Source of the DNA: Legionellales bacterium UBA4722
GTDB taxonomy: Bacteria > Pseudomonadota > Gammaproteobacteria > DSM-16500
NCBI GenBank assembly: GCA_002404295.1
Contig: DHJK01000091.1
Coordinates: forward strand, 1-6,494
Length of the DNA: 6,494 nt
Direction of reading: 5' to 3'
Under the pieces are notes generated by a model, which ran no database searches, was not told where the DNA came from, and saw only the letters and a list, made by a program, of their open reading frames with translations. The stretch's first letter is position 1; each line of letters starts with the position of its first letter. The translations under genes were made by a program, and so were the position numbers. Below are positions 5,203-6,494 of the stretch, in pieces.

Positions 5203-6375
5203 ATGTTGAACAACTCGCATTGGAACATTTCAGATAACATATTAAATTTAGAAGATAAAATAGTAAGGACGAGTGAGGAAAACAGAAATAATCTATTATT
5301 AGAGATACAGCTTAACCACCTACGTTCATTGGAGCACGTGGTTGGTTTGCAAGTTAGATCTATTGAGGCGCATCAACTTGAACTCTATAAGGTGCATGGT
5401 AACCTAGATAGAACAAGCTATATTTCTAAAATGCACTCCCTCAACCTGCTGCTAAGTACATGCAATTTTACTTTGCATCAGCCCCATAACGCACTAGCAT
5501 TGCCATTACCGGTATCTTCAGGTCAGCAAGTAGAAATGCCGTTCGATATGGTGACAGATGTTGACAATATTAATACTTTTCTTATGGAAAATCCCAAACT
5601 AAAAGAGTGTACATCTATCTTCGAATTGCATGTTAAGTTGCCTTGTCCTTGCGAGACTAATGATAATGATATAGTTGAAGCGTTAGAAAAGGAAAAAATT
5701 AAAATTTTACAAGTGCGAGACATATGGGCTAATAGTTTAGCTACTAATCGTAAAACAGAGATAGAGCGACTAGTAATTAGTCAGTTAAGACACCAGCAAG
5801 CATTAATAGAAAAACATATCAGTGCCGTTAAAGCAGCAACTTCAGTACAAGCGAGCAGCGTTCCTTCCTCCTCTTCTTCTAATACTCAGCTGATTCAACA
5901 AGAGCCGACTCCGTACGAATCATTACTCACTCATTATCTTGAAAAAATGAGGCCTCAGATTGATCTACAAATTAAAAACACTCTGCAGCATGCTGATGAC
6001 CCAGAAACAGATACATTGATAATAGCATTGCAAGATTTTAATTTGATGTTGCATGATAAAAAAAATTCTTCACAACGAAAAGAACGCTTTCTAAAATCAA
6101 ATTCTCCTTACGGTGTTAATTATGCTAAGCAGGTTGTAGCTGCATTAACATTTTTCACTGCAGCATGTCTCTGCCCAGCGTTAATGTTAGCGTATGCTGG
6201 TATGCCATTTGTTGCTGCAGGTTTTTTTGCTGTGAGTATGGCTGCGCCCCTTCTAGTTCCTAAGGCAAGCACAGTCGGTGAATGTGTAAACTTTTTTAAA
6301 GCGGCGAGAAAACAAAATAAATTAAATCATCAGTTAGTTGACGTGCTAGCACAAAATAGCACCTTTTCCAGATAA
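5203..6375 (+). CDS. Unrecognised protein with C-terminal membrane hairpin, probably 5'-truncated
   Basis: I do not recognise a family for this 390-residue protein. It has a helical, coiled-coil-like N-terminal part (about 11-65, Glu/Leu/Asn-rich), a middle region with a CPC motif (148-150), a second charged helical stretch (about 157-211), a serine-rich linker (about 213-226, VQASSVPSSSSS), another helical block (238-285), and a hydrophobic pair at about 310-332 and 333-352 followed by a short tail with basic residues. There is no signal peptide. The start is poorly supported: ATG5203 has only AGG right against it. A perfect AGGAGG (5177-5182) lies too far upstream and instead precedes an ATG (5186) followed immediately by TAA. 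The same frame is open back to 5098 and protein-like (DAKIKAVQEEYVRQLG just before Met1), with no ATG, GTG or TTG there, and is then closed by TAA 5095. The gene may therefore have lost its original N-terminus. The Legionellales effector idea remains untested inference. Confidence 0.6.
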   Translation: MLNNSHWNISDNILNLEDKIVRTSEENRNNLLLEIQLNHLRSLEHVVGLQVRSIEAHQLELYKVHGNLDRTSYISKMHSLNLLLSTCNFTLHQPHNALALPLPVSSGQQVEMPFDMVTDVDNINTFLMENPKLKECTSIFELHVKLPCPCETNDNDIVEALEKEKIKILQVRDIWANSLATNRKTEIERLVISQLRHQQALIEKHISAVKAATSVQASSVPSSSSSNTQLIQQEPTPYESLLTHYLEKMRPQIDLQIKNTLQHADDPETDTLIIALQDFNLMLHDKKNSSQRKERFLKSNSPYGVNYAKQVVAALTFFTAACLCPALMLAYAGMPFVAAGFFAVSMAAPLLVPKASTVGECVNFFKAARKQNKLNHQLVDVLAQNSTFSR

Positions 6376-6385
6376 TCATTAAATC

Positions 6386-6421
6386 CTCTACCAACGATAT
6401 CAGTGATAATCGTTGGTAGAG
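6386..6421. terminator. 13-bp hairpin after the last gene, possible bidirectional terminator
   Basis: CTCTACCAACGAT (6386-6398) pairs perfectly with ATCGTTGGTAGAG (6409-6421) around a 10-base loop that can pair further (AT/AT). It starts 10 bases after the stop of the 390-residue gene. The + strand continues GAAAATGAAT, with no T-run, and the minus strand continues with only a short TTT, so it is not a classical intrinsic terminator. It may still end transcripts, protect 3' ends, or be a dispersed palindrome. Confidence 0.5.
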
Positions 6422-6454
6422 AAAATGAATAACCTAAGCGCGAACAAAATAGTG

Positions 6455-6493
6455 TTATTGGTTAGGTAGCTGTAAACGCCCAAGAATCCCACG
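6455..6493 (-). CDS. Possible C-terminal end of a convergent gene
   Basis: Read on the minus strand from the window edge, one frame gives RGILGRLQLPNQ and then TAA at 6457-6455. The following hairpin at 6386-6421 would suit a shared terminator between convergent genes. A second minus frame is open further, to TGA near 6402. Twelve codons are too few to prove coding or suggest a product. Confidence 0.2.
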   Translation of the reverse strand, partial: RGILGRLQLPNQ

Positions 6494-6494
6494 C

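Overview
The window reads as a chromosomal segment of a fairly AT-rich gammaproteobacterium. The accD product is close to the Escherichia coli type, and a DedD-like SPOR protein follows it, which is the gammaproteobacterial accD-folC-dedD neighbourhood without folC. A GadC-type amino acid antiporter next to two unrecognised proteins with membrane hairpins would fit an intracellular or amoeba-associated lineage such as the Legionellales, but that placement is inference; no marker here proves it.

Layout. Bases 1-212 hold a GC-rich, double-hairpin REP-like palindrome and a probable promoter (-10 TATAAT) for accD. accD (213-1085) and the SPOR gene (1097-2059) form a tight unit: the SPOR gene's Shine-Dalgarno overlaps the accD stop codon. 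A near-consensus sigma70 promoter (TTGACA, 16 nt, TATAAT) begins two bases after the SPOR stop and should drive the permease (2119-3543) together with an unrecognised 365-residue protein (3566-4663) that starts 22 bases after the permease stop.

Bases 4664-5202 contain no intact gene. They look like decayed coding sequence: short open stretches overlap one another in successive frames, a 14-base direct repeat reads MDKML both times, and the frame of the next gene is open upstream except for one TAA. The last gene (5203-6375, 390 residues) is also unrecognised. It probably lacks its original 5' end, and it ends in a hydrophobic hairpin. A 13-bp hairpin without a U-tract follows at 6386-6421, and the window then ends in sequence that may be the tail of a convergent gene.

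Functionally, the left half is housekeeping: fatty-acid synthesis (malonyl-CoA) and an envelope or division protein. The right half looks accessory: amino acid transport plus two lineage-specific proteins with paired membrane segments. The most interesting parts are the permease/365-residue pair and the eroded region leading into the last gene. No complete novel system can be demonstrated from sequence alone.
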